In this document: positions 1-6,414 of the stretch, piece by piece
How the letters are laid out: the number at the start of each line of letters is the position of its first letter
How positions within the stretch are numbered: position 1 is the stretch's first letter
Source: JADKCL01 sp046050405
GTDB lineage: Bacteria > Bacteroidota > Bacteroidia > J057 > JADKCL01
Length of the DNA: 8,056 nt
Assembly: GCA_046050405.1 (NCBI GenBank)
Contig: JBJOPY010000271.1
Span: 1 to 8,056 of the forward strand
Direction: 5' to 3'
Notes under the pieces: model-generated
Told to the model about the DNA's origin: nothing
Databases searched by the model: none
The model's input: only the letters and a program-made list of their open reading frames with translations
Program-made: the position numbers and the translations under genes

Positions 1-87
1 GGGGAGATGCCGACTTCGGGCAGATTCTCTGGGCATTGGACACCTCTCTGGGAGACTGCGGAGGAGGACTGGGTTCAGATGGCCTGA
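1..87 (+). CDS. possible 3' end of an upstream gene, product unknown
   Basis: The first reading frame is open from the left edge to a TGA at 85-87, giving about 28 residues that end in EEDWVQMA. Its third codon positions are clearly GC-rich, as in the real genes here, and the sequence turns AT-rich directly after the stop. That is what the end of a gene would look like. The third frame is also open, to a TGA at 135-137 (ending NSSLIFF), so the frame is not certain. Neither piece resembles a family I recognise. The fragment is too short to name, and the call rests only on composition and the position of the stop. Confidence 0.3.
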   Translation, partial: GEMPTSGRFSGHWTPLWETAEEDWVQMA

Positions 88-119
88 AATTTTTGACAAA
101 ACCCGGAAATAAAAATTCA
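85..119. terminator. AT-rich imperfect inverted repeat, possible terminator
   Basis: TGAAATTTTT (85-94) pairs with AAAAATTCA (111-119) as nine base pairs with one bulged A, around a 16-base loop. A run of seven T follows at 129-135. The repeat begins at the TGA of the possible upstream gene, which fits a transcript end. The stem has almost no G or C, so it would be a weak intrinsic terminator. It could also be a chance feature of an AT-rich spacer. Confidence 0.3.
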
Positions 120-428
120 TCGCTCATCTTTTTTTGAATGACTGTTTGCCATTGTGGATGGATTTCCGATCTTGGCAGTGTAAACAGTCAATGGCCAGGA
201 TGCGCGGATGAAAATCACCTTGCAAGTGACTACTCGAAGCCCAGGGTAAGGGGGTTGGCTTTGCCAACGATGCGGGGGGCGACGAATTTCATTGTGGGTT
301 CGATGACGGGAGGAAGTCCGCTGGACAACTGGAGGAGGAAAGTAATTTGAAATGCTCGTCGGGGTGAACCTCCGGAAAGCAGAGAGTTTTACATGGATTT
401 TGGAGAAATTATCTGAATTGGATCGTTT
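88..428. other. intergenic region of about 340 bases without a convincing gene
   Basis: This stretch holds the AT-rich inverted repeat at its left end, a short hairpin at 254-268 and a possible 26-codon ORF at 352-432. A 70-codon frame is open at 138-350 on the plus strand. It has no ribosome binding site and resembles no family I know, so I do not annotate it as a gene. A purine-rich GGAGGAGG sits at 331-338. A TAATTTG sequence at 343-349 differs from the Bacteroidota -7 box TAnnTTTG only by having one spacer base instead of two. It could be a weak promoter for the secreted-protein gene. Confidence 0.5.
254..268. repeat. short perfect hairpin, GTTGGC/GCCAAC
   Basis: GTTGGC (254-259) and GCCAAC (263-268) form a six-base-pair perfect stem around a TTT loop. 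No T-run follows, so it does not look like an intrinsic terminator. It lies in the non-coding stretch before the secreted-protein gene. It could be part of a 5' leader if transcription starts upstream of it, or it could be chance. Confidence 0.3.
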
Positions 429-432
429 ATGA
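352..432 (+). CDS. possible small upstream ORF (26 aa) overlapping the next start
   Basis: An ATG at 352 opens a 26-codon frame that begins MLVGVNLRKAES and ends LEKLSELDRL. Its TGA (430-432) overlaps the ATG of the secreted-protein gene (429-431) as ATGA, an arrangement often linked to translational coupling. GGAGGAGG lies at 331-338, about 13 bases before the start, which is farther than usual for a Shine-Dalgarno site. Nothing in the peptide is recognisable. It could be a leader peptide or a chance ORF; the overlap is the only real argument for it. Confidence 0.22.
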   Translation: MLVGVNLRKAESFTWILEKLSELDRL

Positions 433-935
433 AATTGAAACTGCATGTATCGGCATTGATGTTCGTTCTTTTGCCTGTCGCTTCGCTTTGGAGCCAGAAA
501 GCGAATTGTAGCAATATCTACGTGGATGTCCGCAAAGGAACCATCAATAAGCTGAAACCAACCGCTTCCATCGAGAAGATTGTTTCCGTGCTGCCTTGCT
601 TTACCGGGATCACCCGTGAGGATGAAGGTTACAACTGCGGGGGAGGCGTATTTTTCATTGACAAAGACATCTACGCTTACACAGGTCGCGACTACTGGGA
701 GATCAGGGCGAACTACAAGGGCACCTGGAGCAGCAAACTCCTCCAGCTGAGACCTGTCGATCTCCAGTTCAGATTCGGGAAACCGGTCCGGGAGGAGAAA
801 ATCCCCGGCTACAAGGTGCATTTTTTCAATCAAAAGTACGGATGCATCAGGGTGCAATTCTCCGTTCAAACAGGCCTTAGCGAGGAAATCGGAATCCACT
901 ATGTGCCTGCGAACGAAGTGGAACTCTGCTACTGA
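429..935 (+). CDS. small secreted protein of unknown function
   Basis: This 168-residue protein opens with a typical Sec signal peptide: basic residues KLK, a hydrophobic core at about residues 9-20, and a polar end at ASLWSQ, with cleavage likely near residue 23. The mature part is about 145 residues and contains Cys27, Cys57, Cys70, Cys139 and Cys167, which suggests disulfide bonds outside the cytoplasm. There is no lipobox (the first mature cysteine is preceded by KAN), so it is probably not a lipoprotein. The fold looks like mixed short strands and I see no catalytic motif. ATG at 429 is chosen because the signal peptide begins exactly there; no Shine-Dalgarno sequence precedes it. The gene converges on the DUF4268 gene. 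I do not recognise the family. The signal peptide makes it a more credible gene than the long antisense frame covering it. Confidence 0.75.
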   Translation: MKLKLHVSALMFVLLPVASLWSQKANCSNIYVDVRKGTINKLKPTASIEKIVSVLPCFTGITREDEGYNCGGGVFFIDKDIYAYTGRDYWEIRANYKGTWSSKLLQLRPVDLQFRFGKPVREEKIPGYKVHFFNQKYGCIRVQFSVQTGLSEEIGIHYVPANEVELCY

Positions 936-1065
936 AGAGGAGATTTGGTTGCTTTCATTCAGGAGGATCCGTCTGGGCGGGGGCTCCTTGGAGTTTCGTT
1001 CACTCCCGTGTACGCACCCTTGGATTTGCAAGGAGACACCGGCGGTCGTTTTCCGCACGGATGAT
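936..1065. other. convergent intergenic gap without a clear terminator
   Basis: The secreted-protein gene and the DUF4268 gene end facing each other here, so a bidirectional terminator would be expected. I see only a small stem, CCTTG (1018-1022) with CAAGG (1029-1033), and no T-run on either side. Nothing else in the gap is supportable. Confidence 0.4.
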
Positions 1066-1530
1066 CTAGTCTGCCAAGTCCTGGAACACCTCGTGGCAGT
1101 CCGCCCACACCCTGTCGAGCGGCACCAGGGCCCGACTCATGAATTCAAATATCTCTGGCCAATTCGACCTTTCGAAGACACGGACGCCGCCTTTCTCCAC
1201 GTAAATGCGGCTGATGGCTCGCCCATCTTGCAGGGATGCCTTGGGAACCCAAGTCCAGGATTGTGACGACGCCCTGTCCAGAAAGGTTCTCAATTCCTCC
1301 CATTGCTCGTAAAACAATGCACGGATCCCCGGATCGGAGTGCTCAAGCGTGACCGAGACACGCACCATGGCGGGCTCTGCCTCCAGCCTGAAGTAAATCC
1401 CCTTGACCCCCGTATGGTAGTTGACCCATTTGGTCTTGGGGTCATGGGTTGGCGGAAATTGGCGCATGTAGATGCCAAATGCCGTCCAGAAGGCGACTTT
1501 CAATTCCTTGGATTCTTCCTTCGAAAACAA
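1066..1530 (-). CDS. DUF4268 domain protein
   Basis: This 154-residue protein covers a DUF4268 domain over almost its full length. Recognisable features are the opening MFSKEESKELKVAFW, the WVNYHTGVKGIYFRLE segment at about 35-50, DPGIRALFYEQWEEL at 66-80, the SRIYVE strand at 107-112, and a C-terminal helix with WPEIFEF at 124-130. As a stand-alone domain, the family is known to me mainly from Bacteroidota and has no established biochemical role; some larger members are linked to nuclease-like folds. No signal peptide or membrane segment is visible, so it is probably cytoplasmic. The start is a TTG at 1528-1530: no ATG lies upstream in frame, and the family normally begins MFSKEES exactly here. 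It stands alone, convergent with the secreted-protein gene and divergent from the CoA-transferase gene. Family assignment is from memory of its conserved pattern. Confidence 0.85.
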   Translation of the reverse strand: MFSKEESKELKVAFWTAFGIYMRQFPPTHDPKTKWVNYHTGVKGIYFRLEAEPAMVRVSVTLEHSDPGIRALFYEQWEELRTFLDRASSQSWTWVPKASLQDGRAISRIYVEKGGVRVFERSNWPEIFEFMSRALVPLDRVWADCHEVFQDLAD

Positions 1531-1719
1531 GCTGCAAGATAGCCAATTATGCGTGGGAATGGAGTGGGCTGAAGTTTGGGATGGGCCAGTTTTCCGGACA
1601 TTCCAGCGTTAGAGTTCAGGGTCTTGCCCGAGGCTTTCGTTCGTGGCTTCCAGCGACCGAGGCCGGCCGGCCCATCAATCTTCTGCAAAAGATCGGGAGA
1701 AACCATCTAATTTCGTAGC
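1531..1719. promoter_or_regulatory. divergent intergenic region between DUF4268 and CoA-transferase genes
   Basis: Both flanking genes start from this 189-base gap, so promoters for both should lie in it. I find no perfect TAnnTTTG box. The nearest is TAATTTCG at 1708-1715 (one mismatch, plus strand), which sits so close to the ATG at 1720 that the mRNA would be almost leaderless. A 12-base perfect palindrome, GGCCGGCCGGCC, lies at 1661-1672 and could form a GC-rich hairpin or be a binding site, but nothing ties it to a known regulator. Confidence 0.35.
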
Positions 1720-3009
1720 ATGTCATTCCCATTGAAGTTCAAAAGTGCAGCTGATGCTGTGCAATGCGTGCGTTCAGGGGACCGAGTGTTCATCCATAGT
1801 GCCGCAGCAGCGCCACAGATCCTGATTGACGCACTGACTGCCCGCAGTGCAGATCTGCGAGGGGTGGAGATCGTTCACCTGCATCACGAGGCCTCGGCCC
1901 CCTATGTGGATCCGGCTTATCGCGACAGCTTTCGGGTATGCTCCCTCTTCGTCGGCCCAAACGTCCGAAAGGCAACCAACGACAGCCGTTCAGATCAGAT
2001 TGACTACATCCCAGTGTTCTTGAGCGAAGTCCCGTTGCTGTTCAGGCGAGGCCTGCTCAGGATAGATGTGGCCTTCGTGCAGGTGTCGCCTCCTGACCGT
2101 CACGGTTTCTGCAGCCTCGGAGTGTCCGTGGATGCGAGCTTGGCCGCCATGGAAACCGCCCGAGAGGTGGTCGCAGTGGTGAATCCCCGGATGCCCAGGA
2201 CGCACGGTGACGGGTCTGTCCACATCCGCAGCCTGCATCATCTGGTGGCGCATGACTGCCAGATCCATGAGAGCCATGTGGAGGTGCCTGACCGCCTGCA
2301 GATGGAGATCGGCCGGCAGGTGGCAAGCCTGGTGGAGGACGGTGCCACCCTTCAGATGGGAATCGGTGCCATTCCCAATGCGACATTGGCTGCTCTGTCC
2401 GGCCACAAAGACCTTGGAATCCATACGGAGATGTTCAGTGACGGGGTCGTGGATCTGGTGGAAAGCGGGGTCATCACCGGCAGGTACAAGAAGAGGCACC
2501 ACGGCATGATCGTTTCGGGATTCGTCATGGGATCGAAGCGCGTCTATGATTTTGTGGATGACAATCCGCAGGTGAGAATGCTGGACATCGCCTACGTGAA
2601 CGACACGGAAGTGATCAGAAAGCAGCACAAGATGACCGCGATCAATAGTGCCATCGAAGTGGATCTGACCGGGCAGGTTTGCGCGGACTCGATCGGAAAA
2701 TTCATTTACAGCGGCGTGGGAGGCCAGATGGATTTCATCCGGGGTGCGTCCCTGGCGGAGAACGGCAAGCCGATCATTGCACTGCCGTCCATCACTTCCA
2801 GGGGGGAGAGCCGCATCGTCCCATTCCTGAAAACAGGCGCAGGAGTCGTGACGACGAGGGCCCATGTCCATTACATCGTCACTGAGCACGGCATCGCAAA
2901 CTTGTATGGAAAGACGCTGAGGCAGCGTGCGGAGGCTCTGCTTGCGATAGCGGATCCTGCCCACCGGGAACAACTGGCGCGGGAATTCTTCGATGCCTTT
3001 CGTAACTGA
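1720..3009 (+). CDS. acyl-CoA:carboxylate CoA-transferase, AbfT-like (acetyl-CoA hydrolase/transferase family)
   Basis: This 429-residue protein moves CoA between an acyl-CoA and a free carboxylate, commonly acetate, through a glutamyl-CoA thioester. Family landmarks are in order: SPPDRHGFCSLGVSVD at 123-138, the GIGAIPN loop at 214-220, HTEMFSDG at 235-242 holding the likely catalytic Glu237, the glycine loop SGVGGQMDFIRGA at 331-343, and the closing EHGIANLYGKTLRQRA at 389-404. Its length fits the 430-440 residue group of 4-hydroxybutyrate and butyryl-CoA:acetate transferases, not the longer Ach1/Cat1 group (over 500). No signal peptide is present, so it should be cytoplasmic. Start ATG at 1720 matches the usual N-terminus. 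No neighbouring gene belongs to a butyrate or 4-hydroxybutyrate pathway, so the acyl substrate cannot be told; acetate activation or acetyl-CoA hydrolysis is the safest reading. All key residues are intact. Confidence 0.93.
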   Translation: MSFPLKFKSAADAVQCVRSGDRVFIHSAAAAPQILIDALTARSADLRGVEIVHLHHEASAPYVDPAYRDSFRVCSLFVGPNVRKATNDSRSDQIDYIPVFLSEVPLLFRRGLLRIDVAFVQVSPPDRHGFCSLGVSVDASLAAMETAREVVAVVNPRMPRTHGDGSVHIRSLHHLVAHDCQIHESHVEVPDRLQMEIGRQVASLVEDGATLQMGIGAIPNATLAALSGHKDLGIHTEMFSDGVVDLVESGVITGRYKKRHHGMIVSGFVMGSKRVYDFVDDNPQVRMLDIAYVNDTEVIRKQHKMTAINSAIEVDLTGQVCADSIGKFIYSGVGGQMDFIRGASLAENGKPIIALPSITSRGESRIVPFLKTGAGVVTTRAHVHYIVTEHGIANLYGKTLRQRAEALLAIADPAHREQLAREFFDAFRN

Positions 3010-3022
3010 TCCATGAGATCAG
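3006..3022. terminator. hairpin overlapping the CoA-transferase stop codon
   Basis: CTGATC (3006-3011) and GATCAG (3017-3022) form a six-base-pair perfect stem around CATGA. The stem contains the TGA stop at 3007-3009. No T-run follows, so as an intrinsic terminator it is weak. It lies at the left of the convergent gap between the CoA-transferase and acylphosphatase genes, where a terminator would be expected. Nothing else in the gap (3010-3104) looks structured. Confidence 0.3.
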
Positions 3023-3104
3023 AGACTGGGAGTGAGATCTTATCCTGTGTTGCAAGACCGATGGGCGAAACTGGCACCGGCTGAACAGCCCCAGAGCATA
3101 CCGT

Positions 3105-3374
3105 CTATTTGACGATCTCAAAACTAGAAAACCCTCCCGCTGCCGGTTCCCTTACGATCTCCGCCTGGGTCACCTCGAATTCTGAACACACCTTCTCGAC
3201 CAAGAGATGGAAGGGTCGCTCAGTCCCCTCCGCCACCGCTTCTACGCGCCCATCCTCCAGGTTCTTGACCCAGCCCACGAGCTTCAGCTCCATGGCATGG
3301 GTTCTCAGGGTGCGACGGAAGCCTACTCCCTGAACCTTTCCCGAGAAGAATACATGAAATCGTTCGTTGTACAT
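3105..3374 (-). CDS. acyP: acylphosphatase
   Basis: This 89-residue protein hydrolyses acyl phosphates such as acetyl phosphate or 1,3-bisphosphoglycerate to a carboxylate and phosphate, in the cytoplasm. It has the full family signature: the phosphate-binding loop GKVQGVGFR at 12-20 ending in catalytic Arg20, then GWVKNLEDGRVEAVAEG at 34-50 with catalytic Asn38. The length is normal for the family (about 90). I chose the ATG at 3372-3374 because it leaves the usual few residues before the first strand (RFHVFFSGKVQG). In-frame ATG codons at 3396-3398 and 3432-3434 would add 8 or 20 residues not typical of the family. No Shine-Dalgarno sequence precedes any of the three. It is transcribed alone, convergent with the CoA-transferase gene. 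Acetyl phosphate is a possible link between the two, but the convergent arrangement argues against co-expression. Confidence 0.93.
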   Translation of the reverse strand: MYNERFHVFFSGKVQGVGFRRTLRTHAMELKLVGWVKNLEDGRVEAVAEGTERPFHLLVEKVCSEFEVTQAEIVREPAAGGFSSFEIVK

Positions 3375-3476
3375 GGCATGAAGGCGATCATTATGCATCC
3401 CGGATGGAACGGCAAAGACTCCAGCCCCTTGCACATGTCAGCCCCACCCGGAAGCGCAAACTTTACGCTCCGGCAT

Positions 3477-3484
3477 CAAAAATA
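3477..3484 (-). promoter_or_regulatory. candidate -7 box for the acylphosphatase gene
   Basis: On the minus strand this reads TATTTTTG, a perfect match to the Bacteroidota -7 consensus TAnnTTTG. It lies about 100 bases before the chosen acylphosphatase start, in the right orientation. I find no good TTTG-type -33 box at the usual 19-21 base distance, so the assignment is tentative. If it is used, the transcript would start near 3470 and also include the upstream alternative starts. Confidence 0.4.
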
Positions 3485-3647
3485 CGGAAGATGGAACGGA
3501 AAGCTCAGAAAACGTGGAACGTTCGTCGTGATTGGTCCGCGATCATGGTGTGGGTTTCCTGACTTCAAATGGCGCGAACAAGAGCCATAGCCGGAAATTC
3601 CTCGGGCAAATACCATCTTTAACTGCCAGTTGGCCGTATAGAAGCCA

Positions 3648-3655
3648 TAAATTTG
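3648..3655 (+). promoter_or_regulatory. candidate -7 box for the asmA-like gene
   Basis: TAAATTTG is a perfect match to the Bacteroidota -7 consensus TAnnTTTG. A TTG at 3630-3632 could be the -33 element, but the spacing of 15 bases is shorter than the usual 19-21. The last three bases are also the first possible TTG start codon of the asmA-like gene. If the box is used, transcription would begin at about 3660-3662, so that TTG could not be the translation start. The real start would then be the TTG at 3662 or, more comfortably, 3677. Confidence 0.45.
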
Positions 3656-6328
3656 CAAGTTTTGAAAGCGCAGGTATTGAATCGGCTGAGGAAGATATCG
3701 TTGTGGACCATCGGAGTGGTCCTGGGACTGGTCGCCGCATTGGTCGTCCTGGGCTATGCCTTTGAAGACAAGATCCACTTGATGGCGATCAAGGCGGTTG
3801 AAAATGCAGTCAATGCGGATATCGAAGTCGAAGACACGGACGTTTCCTTCCTGCGAAGTTGGCCTAAGGTGCGGGTGAGCCTGGTCGGCGTGACCCTCAA
3901 CCCGCGCACGCGCTCAGATGAAGGGAACGCCATTGCCATGGAATCCGCCAATTTCAAGGTCGGTTTTTGGAGCATTTTCACAGACCATTTCAAGGTTCAT
4001 GAGGTGAGGTTGGTGGAGCCCGATGTCCGGCTGGTCATGGACCAGGATGGCAACTGGAACTTCACAGACATGTTTCAGCCCCCTTCCCAGCCAGACACCC
4101 TGGAGGAACACGGAAACGATCCTGTCTTCGAACTGTATTCCGTGAGGATCAGCGACGGGCATTTCCACTATGCCGACCTGCGCGATGGCGGCACAGTGGA
4201 CATTGACTCCATTCAGATCGGGATGAGAGGAGATTTCAGTGCGGAAAGATCCGATATCGAGACGAGGTGGGCCGTGCATGTGAACGATTGGAAATCTGCC
4301 CGCGCCACCTTTGCGCACAACAAGCATGTTCAGGCCCATGTCGTGGCGGATGTACAGTTCGGTGAGCACGAGAGCTACACCCTGAAGACTGCTGAGGTGG
4401 ACATTGCCGCACTGAAACTGGTGATGGAAGGCGTCATCGCACGCGAGAAAGATGTCTTCGACTTCGACCTGAAGTTCGCAAGTGGAAAGAGCAGCTTTGA
4501 AAGCTTCCTGTCAATCTTGCCCGGAGGCTTGCTTGACACAGGTCGGGAATATGAATACAGTGGGGAATTCATGACGCATGGCTGGGTCAGAGGCCAAGCC
4601 GGATCAGGCCATACACCCAGCTTGCACGTGGACTATGGCGTGACACAGGGGGCATTTCATTACGTCGGCTACGATTCGAAGCTCACCGGGGTGAACATGC
4701 TCGGCGAGTTCCACCTGGAGGCCGAGGATCCCAGCGCATCCCATTTCGAAATCAAGAAATTCAAGGCCAGCCTCCATGACAAAGCCCTGACCGGGAATCT
4801 CCTGTATGCCAATTTCAATAACCCGCGGCTGGCTGTTGCGGTGATGGGGGATTTGTCCCTGCAGGATGTCCGTGACTTTTATCCCGCCTTCGCCGACAGC
4901 ACCCAGATGTCTGGCAATGTCAAGGTCGATGCCCGGGTGGAAGGCCGGATCGCGGACTTCCAAGGAAAAAACTATGATGCCATCAAAGCGTTCGGGGGGA
5001 TGCGTTTCCAGTCCCTTCGGCTGCAAGACCCGAGGCTCCACCTCCCGTTCGAAAACCTCACGGGTGAGATCACCCTTGACAATTACCGCATCGAGGTGGG
5101 AAGCCTTGTCGGCAAGGTCGGCCACTCGGACTTCAATGTGAAGGGAACGGTCACCGAATACCTGCCATGGATCTTCAACCAGGATGCCACGATCAAGGGG
5201 GTAGCCGAGCTGCGCTCCACCAACCTGGATCTTGACGAGTGGTTCACCTCGGATCCTGCAGGGGCTCCCCAGTCAGAGACAGAGGAAACGGATGAGGAGA
5301 CCTTCGTCTTCGAACTGCCCCGCAATGTGGATTTCCAGCTGATCACCCAAGTCGGCAAGCTCAACTTTGCAAAGTTGGAGGCAACTGCCGTGAATGGCAG
5401 ATGCCGTTTAAGGGATCAGCAACTGATCTTGGACGACCTGCAAATGAAGACATTGGACGGTTCGTGCGAAGTGAACGGCTCCATTCAGGTGACGGATCCC
5501 AGCCACTGCCAGGTGCGGCTCGACGGAATCATCCGGGAAATCAACATCAACAAGACCTTCCGCACCTTCGAGCAATTGGCAGCCTTTGCACTGGTCAAGG
5601 AAAACCTCTATGGAATCTTCTCGGGCGAGGTTCATATCGGCGGGAAGATGGACCAGCACCTGGAACTCGACGCAAACAGCCTCGTTTCCACAGGCAACGT
5701 CAGCATTCAAGACGGCAAACTCATCAATTTCAAGCCCTTGGAGGGACTTGCCGGGTTTATGAGGCTGGAGGACCTGATGCACATTGAGTTCTCGGACATC
5801 ACCACGGAGTACCGGATCGGCGAGCAAAATTTCTACATCCCGAAGATGAGCCTGAAGGCCAATCGCCATGGAATGGAGATCGTGGGGAAACATGGATTTG
5901 ACAACAGCCTGGACTATAAAGTCTATGTCGAGCTGCCCAGGAAGGAGGCCAGGAACTCCCGCAACCAAGAAGTGCTGCAGCTCATCGAGGAGAACCAGGA
6001 CGATCCGGTGAAGATCGTGATACCCGTGCACATCACTGGCACCGTCGATGAACCAAAGTACAGGCTGGAAGGAAAGTACGTCGCCGCCAAGCTCGAGGAG
6101 CATATCAAGAAGCAGGGTGACGAGCTGAAAGAGGGCTGGAAGAAGGAAATGGAGGAAACCTGGGGACGAAAGGATACGAACCAGGTGGATGACCTGGTGG
6201 AGGTGAGGGGCGAAGCTTCCGATTCGATCGGGGGGGGTAGGACGAGGAATGCCCTCGACAAGTTCAAGAAGCCATTCGATAAGATCAAGAAGCCGATCCA
6301 ATCAATCGGCGACCGCTTCGGGAGGTGA
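3653..6328 (+). CDS. AsmA-like inner-membrane-anchored periplasmic protein
   Basis: This protein of up to 891 residues has one membrane helix (about residues 16-36, rich in V, L, G and A), then a long periplasmic part made mostly of beta strands. Directly after the anchor comes the motif SFLRSWPKVRVSLVGVTL (65-82), typical of Bacteroidota AsmA-like proteins. The C-terminal AsmA domain lies at about 655-770 (including GNVSIQDGKL near 681 and FDNSLDYKVYVELP near 747). A charged, probably helical tail follows (about 800-891). AsmA and TamB relatives form long grooves thought to carry lipids between the inner and outer membranes; this role is inferred. The frame contains no ATG before residue 44, inside the mature part, so the start must be non-ATG: TTG at 3653, 3662 or 3677, all of which keep the anchor. 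An in-frame stop lies at 3620-3622. The gene stands alone, convergent with ubiA. The tail holds a G8 tract and a KKP repeat. Confidence 0.93.
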   Translation: MQVLKAQVLNRLRKISLWTIGVVLGLVAALVVLGYAFEDKIHLMAIKAVENAVNADIEVEDTDVSFLRSWPKVRVSLVGVTLNPRTRSDEGNAIAMESANFKVGFWSIFTDHFKVHEVRLVEPDVRLVMDQDGNWNFTDMFQPPSQPDTLEEHGNDPVFELYSVRISDGHFHYADLRDGGTVDIDSIQIGMRGDFSAERSDIETRWAVHVNDWKSARATFAHNKHVQAHVVADVQFGEHESYTLKTAEVDIAALKLVMEGVIAREKDVFDFDLKFASGKSSFESFLSILPGGLLDTGREYEYSGEFMTHGWVRGQAGSGHTPSLHVDYGVTQGAFHYVGYDSKLTGVNMLGEFHLEAEDPSASHFEIKKFKASLHDKALTGNLLYANFNNPRLAVAVMGDLSLQDVRDFYPAFADSTQMSGNVKVDARVEGRIADFQGKNYDAIKAFGGMRFQSLRLQDPRLHLPFENLTGEITLDNYRIEVGSLVGKVGHSDFNVKGTVTEYLPWIFNQDATIKGVAELRSTNLDLDEWFTSDPAGAPQSETEETDEETFVFELPRNVDFQLITQVGKLNFAKLEATAVNGRCRLRDQQLILDDLQMKTLDGSCEVNGSIQVTDPSHCQVRLDGIIREININKTFRTFEQLAAFALVKENLYGIFSGEVHIGGKMDQHLELDANSLVSTGNVSIQDGKLINFKPLEGLAGFMRLEDLMHIEFSDITTEYRIGEQNFYIPKMSLKANRHGMEIVGKHGFDNSLDYKVYVELPRKEARNSRNQEVLQLIEENQDDPVKIVIPVHITGTVDEPKYRLEGKYVAAKLEEHIKKQGDELKEGWKKEMEETWGRKDTNQVDDLVEVRGEASDSIGGGRTRNALDKFKKPFDKIKKPIQSIGDRFGR
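6230..6237 (+). other. G8 homopolymer inside the asmA-like coding region
   Basis: Eight consecutive G encode Gly860-Gly861 and part of Gly862, in the flexible tail about 30 codons before the stop. Runs of this length are prone to slippage in replication and to miscalls in sequencing. The frame after the tract still encodes a sensible lysine-rich repeat and a normal end, so the length given here appears to be the functional one. Confidence 0.6.
6260..6294 (+). repeat. tandem 21-base repeat encoding DKFKKPF/DKIKKPI
   Basis: The 14-base segment at 6260-6273 (AAGTTCAAGAAGCC) recurs at 6281-6294 with one mismatch (AAGATCAAGAAGCC), a period of 21 bases or seven codons. It encodes two copies of a basic heptad, DKFKKPF and DKIKKPI, at the extreme C-terminus of the AsmA-like protein. 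This looks like a local duplication within the coding region. Confidence 0.7.
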
Positions 6329-6414
6329 TTCGTATCCATTTGGCCTGGCGCAGTCAGCGCATCCCATCAGCGGAAGAGGAGGGAGGACGCTGGCTTCCAG
6401 GTCGGCGTCATGGT
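6329..6414. other. convergent intergenic gap without a strong terminator
   Basis: The asmA-like and ubiA genes end facing each other over 86 bases. I see only weak pairings, for example GACGC near 6387 with a GCGTC about 14 bases further on, and no T-run on either strand. Nothing else in the gap is supportable. Confidence 0.4.

Noticed and set aside
138..350. 70-codon plus-strand frame starting MTVCHCGW and ending NWRRKVI.
   Set aside because: There is no ribosome binding site, recognisable domain or signal peptide. It crosses a hairpin in an otherwise non-coding stretch, and I cannot tell it from chance.
117..1058. Long open frame on the minus strand (about 313 codons) opposite the secreted-protein gene.
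   Set aside because: It runs across the non-coding region and antisense to a gene with a clear signal peptide. Its protein has no recognisable domain and a shadow-like composition.
1661..1672. GGCCGGCCGGCC palindrome as a possible operator or origin element.
   Set aside because: It is a simple GC-only alternation in a GC-rich genome and has no second copy or neighbouring motif to support a function.
1990..2973. Open frame of about 327 codons antisense to the CoA-transferase gene.
   Set aside because: The opposite strand encodes every catalytic and structural motif of the CoA-transferase. The antisense product is rich in His, Asp and Arg, as expected from reading GC-rich codons backwards.
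3375..3434. N-terminal extension of the acylphosphatase to an ATG at 3432-3434 (109 residues).
   Set aside because: Acylphosphatases are about 90 residues, and the extra 20 residues precede the conserved fold without adding any recognisable signal. The ATG at 3372-3374 gives the normal size.
5408..6301. Open frame of about 297 codons antisense to the C-terminal half of the asmA-like gene.
   Set aside because: It mirrors a well-supported AsmA domain and shows no family features of its own.
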